DNA of 23,947 nucleotides from Anaerolineae bacterium (GTDB lineage: Bacteria > Chloroflexota > Anaerolineae > JAFGEY01): positions 1 to 23,947 of the forward strand of contig JAFGEY010000331.1 in NCBI GenBank assembly GCA_016931365.1, in the 5' to 3' direction. Below are positions 1 through 8,900 of the stretch, piece after piece. How positions within the stretch are numbered: the stretch's first letter is position 1; each line of letters begins with the position of its first letter. The notes under the pieces were generated by a model that saw only the letters and a list, made by a program, of their open reading frames with translations, had not been told where the DNA came from and did not search any database. The position numbers and the translations under genes were made by a program.

Positions 1-354
1 CGACTGTGGTACCAGTTCCAGGCGAAAAAGGAACGCTGGCGGCTAGAGCAAACCGCACAACGGTTGAACAGTCAGCCGACATTGACGGGCTATCATCAAT
101 CCCTGGTCGATTTGCTGACCTTTCACCTGCGTCAGCAACGCTATCGTCCCAAAACGGTTTTGGCTGCCGACCTTCTCAGTGATCAAGGTCAGCCAGGCCG
201 TGCTCGTAAGGGCATTCGTGCACCGTTTGAGTCGACGGGGCAACGGTGCCGTGCAGTCGCCGATGAAACGCTGTACCACTTGGTTTCCTGGATCGCACAG
301 CGTTTGGAGGAGGGACTCCCCGCTCCTGCAATCGTACAAACGTTGCTGGCCTGA
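1..354 (+). CDS. 3' end of an unrecognised gene (partial, cut by window edge)
   Basis: Frame 1 is open from the first base to a TGA at 352-354, giving at least 117 residues whose start lies outside the window. The visible part is basic and Gln/Arg-rich, begins with a helix-prone stretch (QAKKERWRLEQTAQRL), and ends in a predicted helical tail (AIVQTLLA). I do not recognise a family. It shows no transmembrane segment, no Cys cluster and no obvious catalytic motif, and it does not resemble KaiA. A strong hairpin starting 3 bases after the stop supports this being a real gene end. A TTG at 64 could be an internal start, but the frame is already open upstream, so a truncated larger protein is more likely. 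Overlapping frames on both strands are also open for about 100 codons, which lowers confidence. Confidence 0.5.
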   Translation, partial: RLWYQFQAKKERWRLEQTAQRLNSQPTLTGYHQSLVDLLTFHLRQQRYRPKTVLAADLLSDQGQPGRARKGIRAPFESTGQRCRAVADETLYHLVSWIAQRLEEGLPAPAIVQTLLA

Positions 355-356
355 AG

Positions 357-388
357 GCCCGGCAATCAGCGGTCTGATTCTGCCGGGC
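357..388 (+). terminator. hairpin after the partial gene, terminator-like
   Basis: An 8 bp perfect outer stem (357-364 with 381-388, GCCCGGCA/TGCCGGGC) is continued by a 5 bp inner stem (365-369 with 374-378), closing a CGGT loop with a 2 nt bulge. It begins 3 bases after the TGA. No T tract follows directly. A second weak stem (411-414 with 421-424) is followed by CTTTTTGTGTTT, so termination may occur at 425-436 instead. Confidence 0.55.
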
Positions 389-564
389 GAACGTGGCATC
401 AAAAAATGTCCCAGTTTTGGCTGGCTTTTTGTGTTTGTAAGGAGCTCGGACCAACTGCTGGACGGCTATCAGCTATCCAGGTGATCGCAAAAGTCGAGTT
501 ATTACCGGAACTATGGCTTGGATGCCGCTCACAGACGATCTGAAATCGGGGAGAGGAGCCGGAC
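389..564 (+). other. leader region upstream of kaiB
   Basis: This 176 bp holds no credible gene. It has the weak stem and T-rich stretch at 411-436 and an imperfect hairpin at 458-480 (CTGGA/TCCAG outer stem, 3 nt loop). A purine-rich ribosome binding site, GGGGAGAGGAG, ends about 7 nt before the kaiB ATG. I found no convincing -35/-10 pair. The kaiBC promoter should lie here if the gene is not cotranscribed with the upstream one. Confidence 0.4.
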
Positions 565-876
565 ATGAACATACCCTACGTACTCAAGTTGTATGTCGTT
601 GGGCAGACGATACGCTCTCGCCAGGCCGTTGCCAGCATGCGGCGGATTTGCCGGGAAAAGTTGGGCGAACAGTGTGAGTGTATCATCATCGATGTGTTGG
701 AACAGCCAGAACTCGCCGAAGCGGACAAAATCATTGCCACACCGACACTGATCAAAGTGTCACCGCCGCCAGTCCGGCGTCTTTTGGGCGATCTCTCCAA
801 TCTGGATCGGGTCATCGAGGCCCTGGGACTGCAATTCGACCTGGTTATGAATACACGCGATGGAGGCGAACAATGA
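565..876 (+). CDS. kaiB: circadian clock protein KaiB
   Basis: The 103-residue product has the usual KaiB length and aligns along its whole length with cyanobacterial KaiB. Seen directly: an N-terminal strand YVLKLYVVG, the segment IIDVLEQPELAEADKI, and the hallmark ATPTLIK followed by PPPVRRLLGDLS. These hold the conserved prolines around which KaiB switches between its tetrameric fold and the thioredoxin-like fold that binds KaiC. In characterised clocks, fold-switched KaiB binds the KaiC CI ring and drives the dephosphorylation phase. The ATG at 565 has a good purine-rich ribosome binding site, and no longer start is available. The stop overlaps the kaiC start as ATGA, so the two are translationally coupled. 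There is no SasA-like kinase extension; this is free KaiB. Confidence 0.97.
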   Translation: MNIPYVLKLYVVGQTIRSRQAVASMRRICREKLGEQCECIIIDVLEQPELAEADKIIATPTLIKVSPPPVRRLLGDLSNLDRVIEALGLQFDLVMNTRDGGEQ

Positions 877-2396
877 CCGCACAACCCTATTCAAACACAA
901 TCGTCAAGCTTCCCACCGGCATCGCCGGCTTTGACCTGGTCGCCGATGGTGGTCTGCCCAAAGGGCGTACCACTCTGGTCTGCGGCAGTGCCGGCAGTGG
1001 CAAGACGATCTTTGCCGCTCAATTCCTGGCCGAGGGGATCATCCAGGCCAGTGAGGGCGGCGTGTTTGTGACGTTTGAGGAATCACCGGAGGACATTCGG
1101 CGCAACATCGCGTCGTTGGGCTGGGATGTGACCGCCTGGGAGCGCGCCGGGCATTGGGCTTTTGTCGATGCGGCGCTGCAAACCGATCAGGAAGACATCG
1201 TGGTGGGCGCATACGATTTGGGCGCACTGCTGGCGCGCATCGAGAACGCCATTGGCCGCATCGGCGCGCGGCGGGTGGCCCTCGACTCGCTGGGCGCGAT
1301 CCTCAACCGCTTTCAAGACAGCGCCACGGTGCGCAGCGAACTATTCCGCATCGCCTCGGCGCTTAAACACCTCGGTGTCACCGCCGTGATGACCGCCGAA
1401 CGCGCCCGCGAATACGGCGACATCACCCGCTTTGGCGTCGAAGAGTTTGTGGCCGACAATGTGATCATTTTACGCAACGTGCTGGAAGAGGAAAAACGCC
1501 GCCGGACGATCGAAATCCTGAAATTTCGCGGCACCAGCCACCATAAAGGCGAATTTCCGTTCACCATCATCCCCGGCGAAGGGATCGTGATCATTCCGCT
1601 CGCCTCGTTGGAACTCAAACAAAAATCGTCCAACGTGCGCATCACCTCCGGCAACGGCGAACTGGACCGCATGTGCGGCGGCGGCTTTTTCCGCGATTCG
1701 ATCATCCTGGTCTCCGGGGCCACGGGCACCGGCAAAACGCTGCTCACCACCGAGTTCATCGCCGGCGGCGTCGAGAGCGGCGAGCGCTGCCTGCTCTTTG
1801 CTTTTGAGGAGAGCCGCGAACAACTTTTCCGAAACGCCACCGGCTGGGGGCGCGATTTTGAGCGGATGGAACAGGATGGGCGCCTCCAAGTGGTCTGTGA
1901 ATATCCCGAAGTAGCCGGGTTGGAAGATCACTTGATCAATATGCGGACGATCATCAACCAGTTCAAACCCAACCGTGTGGCCGTAGACAGCCTCTCGGCC
2001 CTGGAGCGCATCTCGACGATCAAGGGGTTCCGCGAGTTCGTGATCGGCCTGACCTCGTTCATCAAACACCAAGAGGTTGCCGGCCTGTTCACGGCGACGA
2101 CGCCCACGCTGATGGGCGGTTCGTCGGTCACAGAAACGCACATTTCCACCATCACCGACTCGATCATCCTGCTCCGTTACGTCGAGTTGTACGGCGAGAT
2201 GCGGCGCGGCGTGACCGTGCTCAAGATGCGCGGCTCGATGCACGACAAGGAGATCCGCGAGTTTGCCATCGATGACGGCGGCATGCACGTCGGCAAACCG
2301 TTCCACAACGTCGCCGGCATCCTCTCCGGCCATCTGGTCTACATCGATCCTCAAAAACGCGAGATCGATCGGCTGGATGGTTTGTTTCAAAGTTGA
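873..2396 (+). CDS. kaiC: circadian clock ATPase/kinase KaiC (double RecA domain)
   Basis: The 507-residue protein has two RecA-like domains. CI has Walker A GSAGSGKT (residues 38-45) and catalytic Glu69-Glu70. CII has Walker A GATGTGKT (282-289) and Glu312-Glu313. The autophosphorylation segment is intact: Thr420, Ser425 and Thr426 in TETHISTITD correspond to Thr426, Ser431 and Thr432 of Synechococcus KaiC. KaiC hydrolyses ATP slowly as a hexamer and phosphorylates and dephosphorylates itself in CII. I chose the ATG at 873, which overlaps the kaiB stop and begins MTAQPYSN. The open frame extends upstream, but only in a frame shadowing kaiB. The C-terminus ends about six residues earlier than the cyanobacterial protein and its A-loop/KaiA-binding tail is diverged (GILSGHLVYID). 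No kaiA is present in the window. Confidence 0.97.
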   Translation: MTAQPYSNTIVKLPTGIAGFDLVADGGLPKGRTTLVCGSAGSGKTIFAAQFLAEGIIQASEGGVFVTFEESPEDIRRNIASLGWDVTAWERAGHWAFVDAALQTDQEDIVVGAYDLGALLARIENAIGRIGARRVALDSLGAILNRFQDSATVRSELFRIASALKHLGVTAVMTAERAREYGDITRFGVEEFVADNVIILRNVLEEEKRRRTIEILKFRGTSHHKGEFPFTIIPGEGIVIIPLASLELKQKSSNVRITSGNGELDRMCGGGFFRDSIILVSGATGTGKTLLTTEFIAGGVESGERCLLFAFEESREQLFRNATGWGRDFERMEQDGRLQVVCEYPEVAGLEDHLINMRTIINQFKPNRVAVDSLSALERISTIKGFREFVIGLTSFIKHQEVAGLFTATTPTLMGGSSVTETHISTITDSIILLRYVELYGEMRRGVTVLKMRGSMHDKEIREFAIDDGGMHVGKPFHNVAGILSGHLVYIDPQKREIDRLDGLFQS

Positions 2397-2446
2397 AAAT
2401 ACACATCATTTCCTTCGGCTTGATTCATTGACTAAAAGGTAAAGTG

Positions 2447-5400
2447 ATGACCGAACAAATCCAGACCCTGCAAGCCCGTCTGGCGCAGGTTGAAGGCCAG
2501 CTTGCAGCAAATGAAGCTCGCTTTCAGAGTATCGTCGAGCGCAATGTGGATGGTATTCTGATCGTCGACTATAAAGGCTCAATTCTTTTTGTCAACCCGG
2601 CAGCAGAACGCATCCTGTGCCGCTCTTCTGCCGAGTTGGTGGGTGCTGAGTTGGGTTTTCCTGTCCTCGCCGGCGAAACGGTTGAGGTCGATCTGCTCTG
2701 CCCGGGCGGTCAGCCTACGACTGCTGAAATGCACGTGGGCAATACGACGTGGAGCGTACCCGATGACATTGAGGAGCAACCAGCTTTCCTGATCTCCCTG
2801 CGCGATACCACCGAACGCAAGCAGTCCGAGGCGCAAATCCGCTTCCAATCTCAGTTACTGGATTCGGTTGGTCAGGCAGTGATCGCCACAGATCTTGGTG
2901 GGCGGATCATCTACTGGAATCAGGCCGCAGAGACGCTTTACGGGTGGTCGGCGGAGCAAGTGTTTGATCAGCACGTTTTAGAAGTCACGCCGGCGCTTCA
3001 GAGCCGAGAACAGGCGGCTGAAGTGATGGACATATTGCAAAAAGGCGAGCGATGGTCGGGCGAGCTTTTGGCCCGGCATCGTGACGGGCACACATTCCCC
3101 ATCCTGGTGACCGATTCGCCCATCTATGACGACCAGAGGAACCTTGTTGGCATCGTCGGTGTCTCAACCAACATCGCCGAGCGCAAGCAGGCCGAGACGA
3201 TTTTGCGCATCCAGCGCGATTTGAGTCTGGCCCTGGCCTCAACCGATGATCTGGAGAAGGCGGCTAGCCTGGTTTTGAATATCATCCTGGGGATGAATGA
3301 CATCGACTGCGGCGGCCTGTATTTGGTTGAACCGTCGAGCGGCGCACTGAATCTGCTGGCACAACAGGGGTTGTCACCGGCTTTTGTAGAACAAGCCTCC
3401 CACTATGCGCCCAACTCTCCCCATGCCCTGATGGCACAGGCCGGCAAGCCAATATACAACACATATGCCAAACTCCGTCCCATCAGCGACCCGATCCGCG
3501 AGCGCGAAGGCCTGCGCGCAATGGCATTCGTTCCCATTTCCGATCAGCACAAGGTGATTGCGGTTTTCAACCTAGCCTCGCATACCCAAAACCGTTTTTC
3601 CGAGGATATGATACACACGATCGAAGCGGCTGCAGCCGTCGTGGGGCAGACGATCAGTCGGATCGGTGCTGAGGCCGCACTGCGGGAAAAGAGCGAGGAG
3701 CTCGAGCAGTTTTTCAATTGTGCGCTAGATCTGCTCTGCATTGCCGATACGGACGGCTTTTTCCGTCGCCTGAATCGGGAATGGGAAAATGTGCTGGGGT
3801 ACCCGCTGGAAGAATTGGAGGGCCGCCAGTTTCTTGACCTGGTTCATCCTGATGATGTCACAGCCACACAGCAGGCGGTCAGCGAACTCGACACGCAAAA
3901 GCCGGTGCTCAGTTTTACGAATCGCTATCGCTGCCGTGATGGATCCTATCGCTGGATCGAATGGCGCTCTTTGCCTGTAGGACACAAGATCTATGCTGCC
4001 GCGCGCGATGTCACCGAGCGCAAAAAGACCCAGGAACGCATCATCCATCTGAACGCCGTGCTGCGTGCCATTCGCAACGTTAATCAGTTGATCACTCACG
4101 AAAAGAACCGATCCCGCCTTTTGCGTGGCGTTTGCGAGTGTCTGATTGAAGCCCGCGGCTATCGCTCAGCCTGGATCGCTTCTTTTGATCCAGCCGGTCG
4201 AATCGATCTGGTGACATCGGCGGCTACCAATCTATCTTTTGATCACCTGCTTGAACGGATTCAGGAAGGGTATATCCCACAGTGCGTACAACTCGCGCTG
4301 GCGGATACCGAGGTCGTGATCCTGCAAGAGAAGCATGTGTGCGTTGACTGTCCCGAAAATACCAGAGAAGAGTGCCTGCACAAAATGAGCATCCGTTTGG
4401 GCCACCAAGATCGGATCTATGGTGTACTGACCGTTTCGCTTCTTGATGATGAACTCGATCATGGGCCGGTGACCATTGATGAGGAAGAAAAGGATCTGTT
4501 TCGTGAGGTCGCTGGCGACATTGCCTATGCCCTGCACAGCATTGAACTGGAGCAGCAACGTGCGTTGGCTGAAACTGCACTGCGTCGAGCCCTGGAACAA
4601 ACTTGGCAGCGCGAGCAAGAAAATACCGCACTGCTTGAAGGCGCACGTGCCGTGCTGCATCATCAAGACTTTGAGCAGGCCGCGCGAGCCGTCTTTGACA
4701 TCTGCAAGATGCAAGTTGGAGCAACGAGCGGCTATGTTGCGTTGCTGTCGACCGATGGACAAGAGAATGAGGTGCTCTTTCTCGACGCCGGTGAGTTGCC
4801 TTGCACGGTCGATCCCGAGTTGCCAATGCCCATTCGCGGGTTGCGTGCCGAAGCGTATCGCACCAGGCAGGCGGTCTATGAAAACGGTTTTTTCAAGAGT
4901 GCATGGGCAACCCTGATGCCACGAGGCCATGTCCGGCTGGACAACGTTCTTTTTGCCCCGTTGTTTTTGGATCAAGTTCCAGTCGGACTGATTGGCCTGG
5001 CGAACAAACCCGGCGGCTTTACCGACCAGGATGCACGCATCGCTTCGGCCTTCGGCGAATTTGCTTCACTCGCCCTTTTGAACAGCCGAACGTTAGAATC
5101 TTTACAAGAGCGAGAACACGCACTCGAAGCTGCTTTGGCCGAGAAAGAGACGATGCTGGCCGAAATTCACCATCGCGTCAAGAACAACTTGCAGGTCGTA
5201 TCGGGATTGCTTGACTTTCAAGCGCAGTACGTTGAGGATCCGCAAGCATTGGACGCGTTACAAAGCTGTCGCCAGCGCGTCTACGCTATGTCCCTGGTTC
5301 ACGAGCAACTATATCGCTCCTCCGATCTGACCCGGATCGACATTGAGGCCTATGTGCAAGCCATGGTCAATGACTTGCTCACCGTTTACCGAAACCACCT

Positions 5401-5761
5401 GGCGGTTGACGTGGACATTCAGGTTGACCATCTCTACCTGAATGTCCGGCAGGCAATTCCGTGCGGTATGTTGATCAATGAACTGGTTTCCAATGCGCTC
5501 AAGCATGCTTTCCCGTCTCATTCGAACACAAATGGCGCAATGATCGGCATTTTTATGGGAGCTACGTCTCACGGGACCTGCACATTGACGGTTTCTGACA
5601 ACGGCATAGGACTGCCGCCCGATTTTCGTTTCCCATCTGACGATACATTAGGTATGTTCTTGATCGATACCCTGGTCAAACAGCTCAAAGGCACTATTGC
5701 GTGGCAAAACAATGGGGGCACCGTATGCCACGTCGAATTTAGACCCAATGCCCGTGAATGA
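2447..5761 (+). CDS. soluble PAS/GAF sensor histidine kinase, HisKA_2 type
   Basis: This 1104-residue cytosolic kinase has no receiver and no membrane segment. Order: N-terminal coiled coil (1-24), PAS (about 25-125), PAS (137-248), GAF (262-405), PAS (418-528), GAF (535-705), GAF (729-885), HisKA_2 (898-970) with His908-His909 in EIHHRVKNNLQ, and HATPase (985-1100) with the N box NELVSNALKHAF from Asn1011 and DNGIGLP from Asp1051. By analogy with the family, the second His (909) accepts phosphate. The second GAF carries a CxxC plus Cys/His cluster (Cys632, Cys635, Cys643, His645) that could bind metal. The ATG at 2447 is preferred over the in-frame GTG at 2444 because AAAAGG lies about 7 nt upstream. 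It starts 50 bp after kaiC on the same strand, so cotranscription is likely. The likely phosphate acceptor is the N-terminal receiver of the next gene. Confidence 0.93.
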   Translation: MTEQIQTLQARLAQVEGQLAANEARFQSIVERNVDGILIVDYKGSILFVNPAAERILCRSSAELVGAELGFPVLAGETVEVDLLCPGGQPTTAEMHVGNTTWSVPDDIEEQPAFLISLRDTTERKQSEAQIRFQSQLLDSVGQAVIATDLGGRIIYWNQAAETLYGWSAEQVFDQHVLEVTPALQSREQAAEVMDILQKGERWSGELLARHRDGHTFPILVTDSPIYDDQRNLVGIVGVSTNIAERKQAETILRIQRDLSLALASTDDLEKAASLVLNIILGMNDIDCGGLYLVEPSSGALNLLAQQGLSPAFVEQASHYAPNSPHALMAQAGKPIYNTYAKLRPISDPIREREGLRAMAFVPISDQHKVIAVFNLASHTQNRFSEDMIHTIEAAAAVVGQTISRIGAEAALREKSEELEQFFNCALDLLCIADTDGFFRRLNREWENVLGYPLEELEGRQFLDLVHPDDVTATQQAVSELDTQKPVLSFTNRYRCRDGSYRWIEWRSLPVGHKIYAAARDVTERKKTQERIIHLNAVLRAIRNVNQLITHEKNRSRLLRGVCECLIEARGYRSAWIASFDPAGRIDLVTSAATNLSFDHLLERIQEGYIPQCVQLALADTEVVILQEKHVCVDCPENTREECLHKMSIRLGHQDRIYGVLTVSLLDDELDHGPVTIDEEEKDLFREVAGDIAYALHSIELEQQRALAETALRRALEQTWQREQENTALLEGARAVLHHQDFEQAARAVFDICKMQVGATSGYVALLSTDGQENEVLFLDAGELPCTVDPELPMPIRGLRAEAYRTRQAVYENGFFKSAWATLMPRGHVRLDNVLFAPLFLDQVPVGLIGLANKPGGFTDQDARIASAFGEFASLALLNSRTLESLQEREHALEAALAEKETMLAEIHHRVKNNLQVVSGLLDFQAQYVEDPQALDALQSCRQRVYAMSLVHEQLYRSSDLTRIDIEAYVQAMVNDLLTVYRNHLAVDVDIQVDHLYLNVRQAIPCGMLINELVSNALKHAFPSHSNTNGAMIGIFMGATSHGTCTLTVSDNGIGLPPDFRFPSDDTLGMFLIDTLVKQLKGTIAWQNNGGTVCHVEFRPNARE

Positions 5762-5770
5762 AATCAAGTT

Positions 5771-5855
5771 TTGACAGGATTCACAGGATTATAAACATGC
5801 ATCGCTACAAAAAATATCTTGAAAAATCCTGCAAAATCTTGCTAATCTTGTCCAA
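5771..5855. repeat. imperfect inverted repeat of the CAGGATT family
   Basis: In the 163 bp gap between two genes, the left arm TTGACAGGATTCACAGGATT (5771-5790) is answered by a right arm at 5825-5855 built from AATCCTG, AATCTTG and AATCTTGTCC units, with a spacer of about 34 bp. The arms pair imperfectly. Iterated CAGGATT/AATCCTG palindromes are, as I recall, common intergenic repeats in Chloroflexota and other environmental bacteria. A fragment of the same word (TTTGACAGGATT) occurs at 19093-19104. It may form an mRNA hairpin between the two coding regions. Confidence 0.6.
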
Positions 5856-5885
5856 GAATAATTCGCTCACAGGTATTGAATTTAG

Positions 5886-5909
5886 ACCGTTATCTGGACA
5901 ATAACCGGT
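5886..5909. repeat. short inverted repeat before the receiver-kinase start
   Basis: ACCGTTAT (5886-5893) and ATAACCGGT (5901-5909) form an 8 bp stem with one bulged base and a 7 nt loop. It ends just before the AAGGA ribosome binding site at 5911-5915. Its position could influence translation initiation of the gene at 5925, but nothing in the sequence shows this directly. Confidence 0.35.
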
Positions 5910-5924
5910 AAAGGATCTCGTAAT

Positions 5925-8900
5925 ATGAATCCATCGCGCATTGTGATCGTCGAAGATGATGTCCTGGTCGCGCGAAGCATCCGGCACAAACTCGGCCAGG
6001 CAGGCTATGTCGTGCCGGCGCTTTTAACCTCCGGCCAGGAAGCCATCCAATCGGTGTCCGCGCTGTCCCCAGACCTGGTGCTGATGGACATCGATCTGGG
6101 GGAAGGCATCGACGGCGTCCAGGCCAGTGAAGAAATCCACCGCCAGTTGGACGTGCCGATCATCTACCTGACCGCCTTTGCCGGCGATGCGATCTTGGAC
6201 CGGGCCAAACTGACCGGGCCCTATGGATACGTTCTCAAACCCTTTCGCGACAGCGATTTGCTCAGCAACATCGAAATTGCCCTCTACAAGCACCAGATGG
6301 AACGCGAACTGCGCGCGCGCCAGGCAGAAACTTGCCAGGCCCAGGCCGCGCTCCAGGCCAGCCAGGCGCGCTTTCAAGAACTGGTCGAAGCGATGCAAGA
6401 GGTGTTCTGGGTGCGCGATTTGGAGACCCAACAGTTGGTCTATCTCAGCCCCAGCTATGAGCGCGTCTGGGGGCGCACCGTGACCAGCGCCATCGAATCC
6501 CCCGGTTCCTTTCTAGAATCCGTCCATCCCGATGATCTGGAACGAGTCAGAGCTGAATTTGATAGGAGCCTTGCCGGCGAAACAGTCGTCACCGAGTATC
6601 GCATCATCCATCCAGACGGGACCATCCGCTGGGTCTGGATTCGCAGTCAGTGCGTGCAGACAGGCGCCGGTGCTCCCCGGCGGCAGGTCGGCATCGCGAT
6701 CGACATCACCGATCGTGTGCGCGCCGAGCAGGCGCAGCAGCAAGCGCATGAGCAGTTGCGCCTCCAATCGCTTGTGCTTAACCAGATTCAGGATCGGGTC
6801 ACCATCACCGACCTGTCGGGAAAAATCACCTATGTCAACGACGCAGAAGTCGAGTCACTGGGTCGCCCACGTCAGGAATTGATCGGACAAAGTACCGAAT
6901 CGTATGGAGAAGACCCGACGCGCGGCGCGACTCAGCAGGAAATTCTACAAAAGACGCTGCGCGACGGTCATTGGCGCGGCGAGGTGGTCAATTATGCTGC
7001 CGATGGGCGCGAGGTCATCCTCGACTGCCGCACCCAGCTTGTACGCGATGACACAGGCGCCCCGATCGCGCTGTGCGGCATTGCCACCGACATCACCGAA
7101 CACAAGGTGGCTGAAGCGCGAATGCAAGTCATGTCCGAGATGCTCGATATCGCCCCCAACTCGATCACCGTCCACGATTTTAAAGGCACCTTCCTCTACG
7201 CCAACCAGAAAACATTTGAACTGCACCAATACAACCAAGATGAATTTATGACCCTCAACCTGCACGATCTGGACGTGCCCGAAAGTGAAGCCTTGATCGC
7301 ATCTCGGATGCAACAGATCGTCGAAACAGGCGAAGCATCCTTCCAGGTTGGCCATTTTCGCCGCGATGGTTCGGTGCTGCCACTCGAAATCTTTGTCAAG
7401 CAGGTCAACTGGCTGGGCCAACCTGCCATGCTCAGCATCGGCACCGATATCACCGCGCGCAAAACGGCCGAGCAAGAGCGCGAAAAGCTGGTCGCCCAGA
7501 TTCGGGCACAAGCGCAGCAGCTCCAAGACATCTTGAACGCCATGCCGGAAGGCGTGCTGCTGCTCGATCCGAGTTTCAAGATCGTCATCGCCAATTCGGC
7601 CGCGCAACGAGACCTGAGCTTGCTCACCCAGGTGCAGGTCGGCCAAACGCTGGATAGTCTGGGCGGTATCTCAATACTCGATTTGATGACCTGGCCGCAA
7701 GACCCTGCCTGGCACGAAGTTCGTGGAAAGAGCCGGATTTTCGAGGTGATCGGGCGGACGATTCGTCTCGAACCCAACCAGATCGGCTGGGTGGTTGTGC
7801 TGCGCGATATGACCCAGGAACGTGAGATGCAGGCCCACATCCGCCATCAAGATCGGCTGGCTGTGATCGGCCAACTGGCCGGCGGCGTGGCCCACGATTT
7901 CAACAACCTGCTGACGGCGATCAAGGGCTACAACGAATTTGCCATCGAGGCCTTGTCGCCGGAAACCCCGGTTCTGTCCGATCTGCAAGAAGTCCGTCGG
8001 GCCGCTGACCGGGCCGCCGCACTGACCAATCAACTGCTCATTTTCAGCAGAAAACAGGTGCTGCAGCCCCAAGTGCTCTCGCTCAATGACGTCATCAACG
8101 AGATGGAAAAGATGCTGGGCCGCTTGATCGGCGAAAACATCCAGCTTGACGTTGTTCTGGACAGCAACCTGGCCCCGGTGCTTGCCGATGCCAGCCAGAT
8201 GGAGCAGGTGGTGATGAATCTGTGCGTCAATGCCCGCGATGCGATGCCCGAAGGCGGGCAGCTCACCATCAAAACCGGCAACGTCATTGTTGAAGAATGG
8301 CTGCCGCACCCATCCGGCCTGAAATCGGGCGTGTATGTGATGTTGTCCGTAACCGACACCGGCGTAGGGATGAGCCAAGAGGTCAAGTTGCATCTGTTTG
8401 AACCCTTTTTCACCACCAAGGAGACGGGCAAAGGAACGGGATTGGGTCTGTCAACCGTATGGGGCATCGTCCAACAAAGCGGCGGACAGATCACAGTCGA
8501 CAGCCAGATTGGTATGGGAACGACCTTCCGCATCTACCTGCCGCCGGTCGAACCTGTTCTGGTCACGCGCGCCGAACCAATCGAAAATCAAGAACTGCTC
8601 ACCGGCACCGAAACCCTGCTGCTGGTCGAAGATGATCCCCTGGTCCGCGCATCGACCGAACGCATGCTGACCGGCTATCGATATCGCGTGCTCTCGGCTT
8701 CTTTGCCCAGCGAGGCCTTGCGCTTGATCGAGCAAGAAGGCGCGGGCATCGCGCTGCTGATCACCGACGTGGTGATGCCGGAAATGAATGGCCGCGAACT
8801 GGCTCAAAAACTGCAAGCCCGGCTGCCACACCTACGCGTCCTGTACATCTCGGGCTATATCGACGACAAGATTTTTCCGCATAGCGTGCTGGCAGCCGGC

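Noticed and set aside
1..354. Possible kaiA upstream of kaiB
   Set aside because: The visible 117 residues show no resemblance to the KaiA C-terminal four-helix domain, and a strong hairpin separates the gene from kaiB.
678..872. Longer N-terminal extension of KaiC in the same frame
   Set aside because: The extra 65 codons lie entirely inside kaiB in another frame and do not resemble KaiC; the ATG at 873 gives the normal KaiC N-terminus.
1470..2390. 306-codon minus-strand open frame opposite kaiC
   Set aside because: It mirrors the third-position GC bias of kaiC, has no recognisable domain and no ribosome binding site; kaiC itself is unambiguous.
5771..5799. TTGACA at 5771-5776 with TATAAA at 5790-5795 as a promoter for the gene at 5925
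   Set aside because: The spacing is only 13 bp and both elements are part of the CAGGATT palindrome; a perfect -35 word is expected by chance in this repeat.
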